Shown here piece after piece: positions 46,025-46,161 of a stretch of DNA of 46,161 nt. This stretch comes from an uncultured Lamprocystis sp. (lineage in GTDB: Bacteria > Pseudomonadota > Gammaproteobacteria > Chromatiales > Chromatiaceae): positions 1 through 46,161 of the forward strand of contig NZ_CAIZIZ010000350.1 of assembly GCF_903933125.1 (NCBI RefSeq), in the 5' to 3' direction. The first letter of the stretch is position 1. Every line of letters starts with the position of its first letter. Made by a program: the position numbers and the translations under genes. The notes below the pieces were generated by a model. It did no database searches and was not told the DNA's origin. It was given only the letters and a program-made list of their open reading frames with translations.

Positions 46025-46161
46025 TCATGGGGCCAACTGTGTGACGCCACACAGCATTCGGAGAAATTCTATGCAGCATATTTTGATGTTGTGAGCCCAT
46101 TCATGAATGGCGACATACTGCTGAAGATAGACCTTGTTGACACCACGAAATGGGCGGAGAA
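46025..46161 (-). mobile_element. C-terminal part of a transposase, running off the window edge
   Basis: A minus-strand frame open to the right edge encodes about 44 residues ending RMLCGVTQLAP. The segment PFRGVNKVYLQQYVAIHEWA resembles the C-terminal end of IS1595/ISXO2-type DDE transposases. The rest lies outside the window. The assignment to a family is by recall of the FRGV...YLQQYV pattern and could be wrong. Confidence 0.55.

Overview
The window is GC-rich, densely coded DNA from a gammaproteobacterium, most likely a purple sulfur bacterium of the Chromatiaceae (Thiocapsa/Thiocystis/Thiodictyon-like). Three things point there: gammaproteobacterial gene neighbourhoods (ygfB-pepP divergent from zapA-6S RNA-fau; trmJ-cysE-iscRSUA-hscBA-fdx-iscX), sulfur-oxidation genes (a sulfide:quinone oxidoreductase-like flavoprotein, ATP sulfurylase, a rhodanese), and a hup uptake-hydrogenase locus. 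No photosynthesis gene is present, so phototrophy is inferred from lineage only.

Layout. 0.1-4 kb: pepP and ygfB on the minus strand; a zapB-like gene, zapA, 6S RNA and fau on the plus strand. 4-6.4 kb: ilvA and rpiA, divergent. 6.8-8.5 kb: a large porin on the minus strand. 9.1-16.8 kb: hupS-hupL-hupC-hupD-hupF-hupH-hupR, a membrane-bound uptake [NiFe]-hydrogenase. Its small subunit carries the six-cysteine proximal cluster of oxygen-tolerant enzymes, and two sigma-54-type promoter matches lie upstream. 17-19.9 kb: acs and a NYN-nuclease/cold-shock fusion gene. 20-24.6 kb: pilB-pilC-pilD-coaE. 24.7-28.8 kb: an orphan acetolactate synthase-like gene, pyrD, a decayed aldo/keto reductase and a GNAT acetyltransferase. 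28.8-30.6 kb: an unrecognised 52-residue protein and an SQR-type flavoprotein on the minus strand. 30.7-39.5 kb: suhB (minus), then trmJ, cysE and the complete isc iron-sulfur assembly cluster. 39.5-46 kb: rhodanese, an LpxL-type acyltransferase, ATP sulfurylase, oligoribonuclease, a small cytochrome c, rsgA, a CDF-type transporter, and a transposase tail running off the right edge.

The intergenic spaces hold at least four families of palindromic, MITE-like repeats, named here A to D. Family A has terminal arrays of a TCGTTG hexamer ending in GTAATCG, inverted at the two ends, and its centre is variably filled; in one copy a family B element sits exactly inside. Copies lie inside the hup and isc operons, between genes that should be co-transcribed, and one family B copy supplies the last codons and stop of hupF. 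These nested repeats, the hydrogenase regulation, and the SQR-linked small protein are the least ordinary parts of the window.
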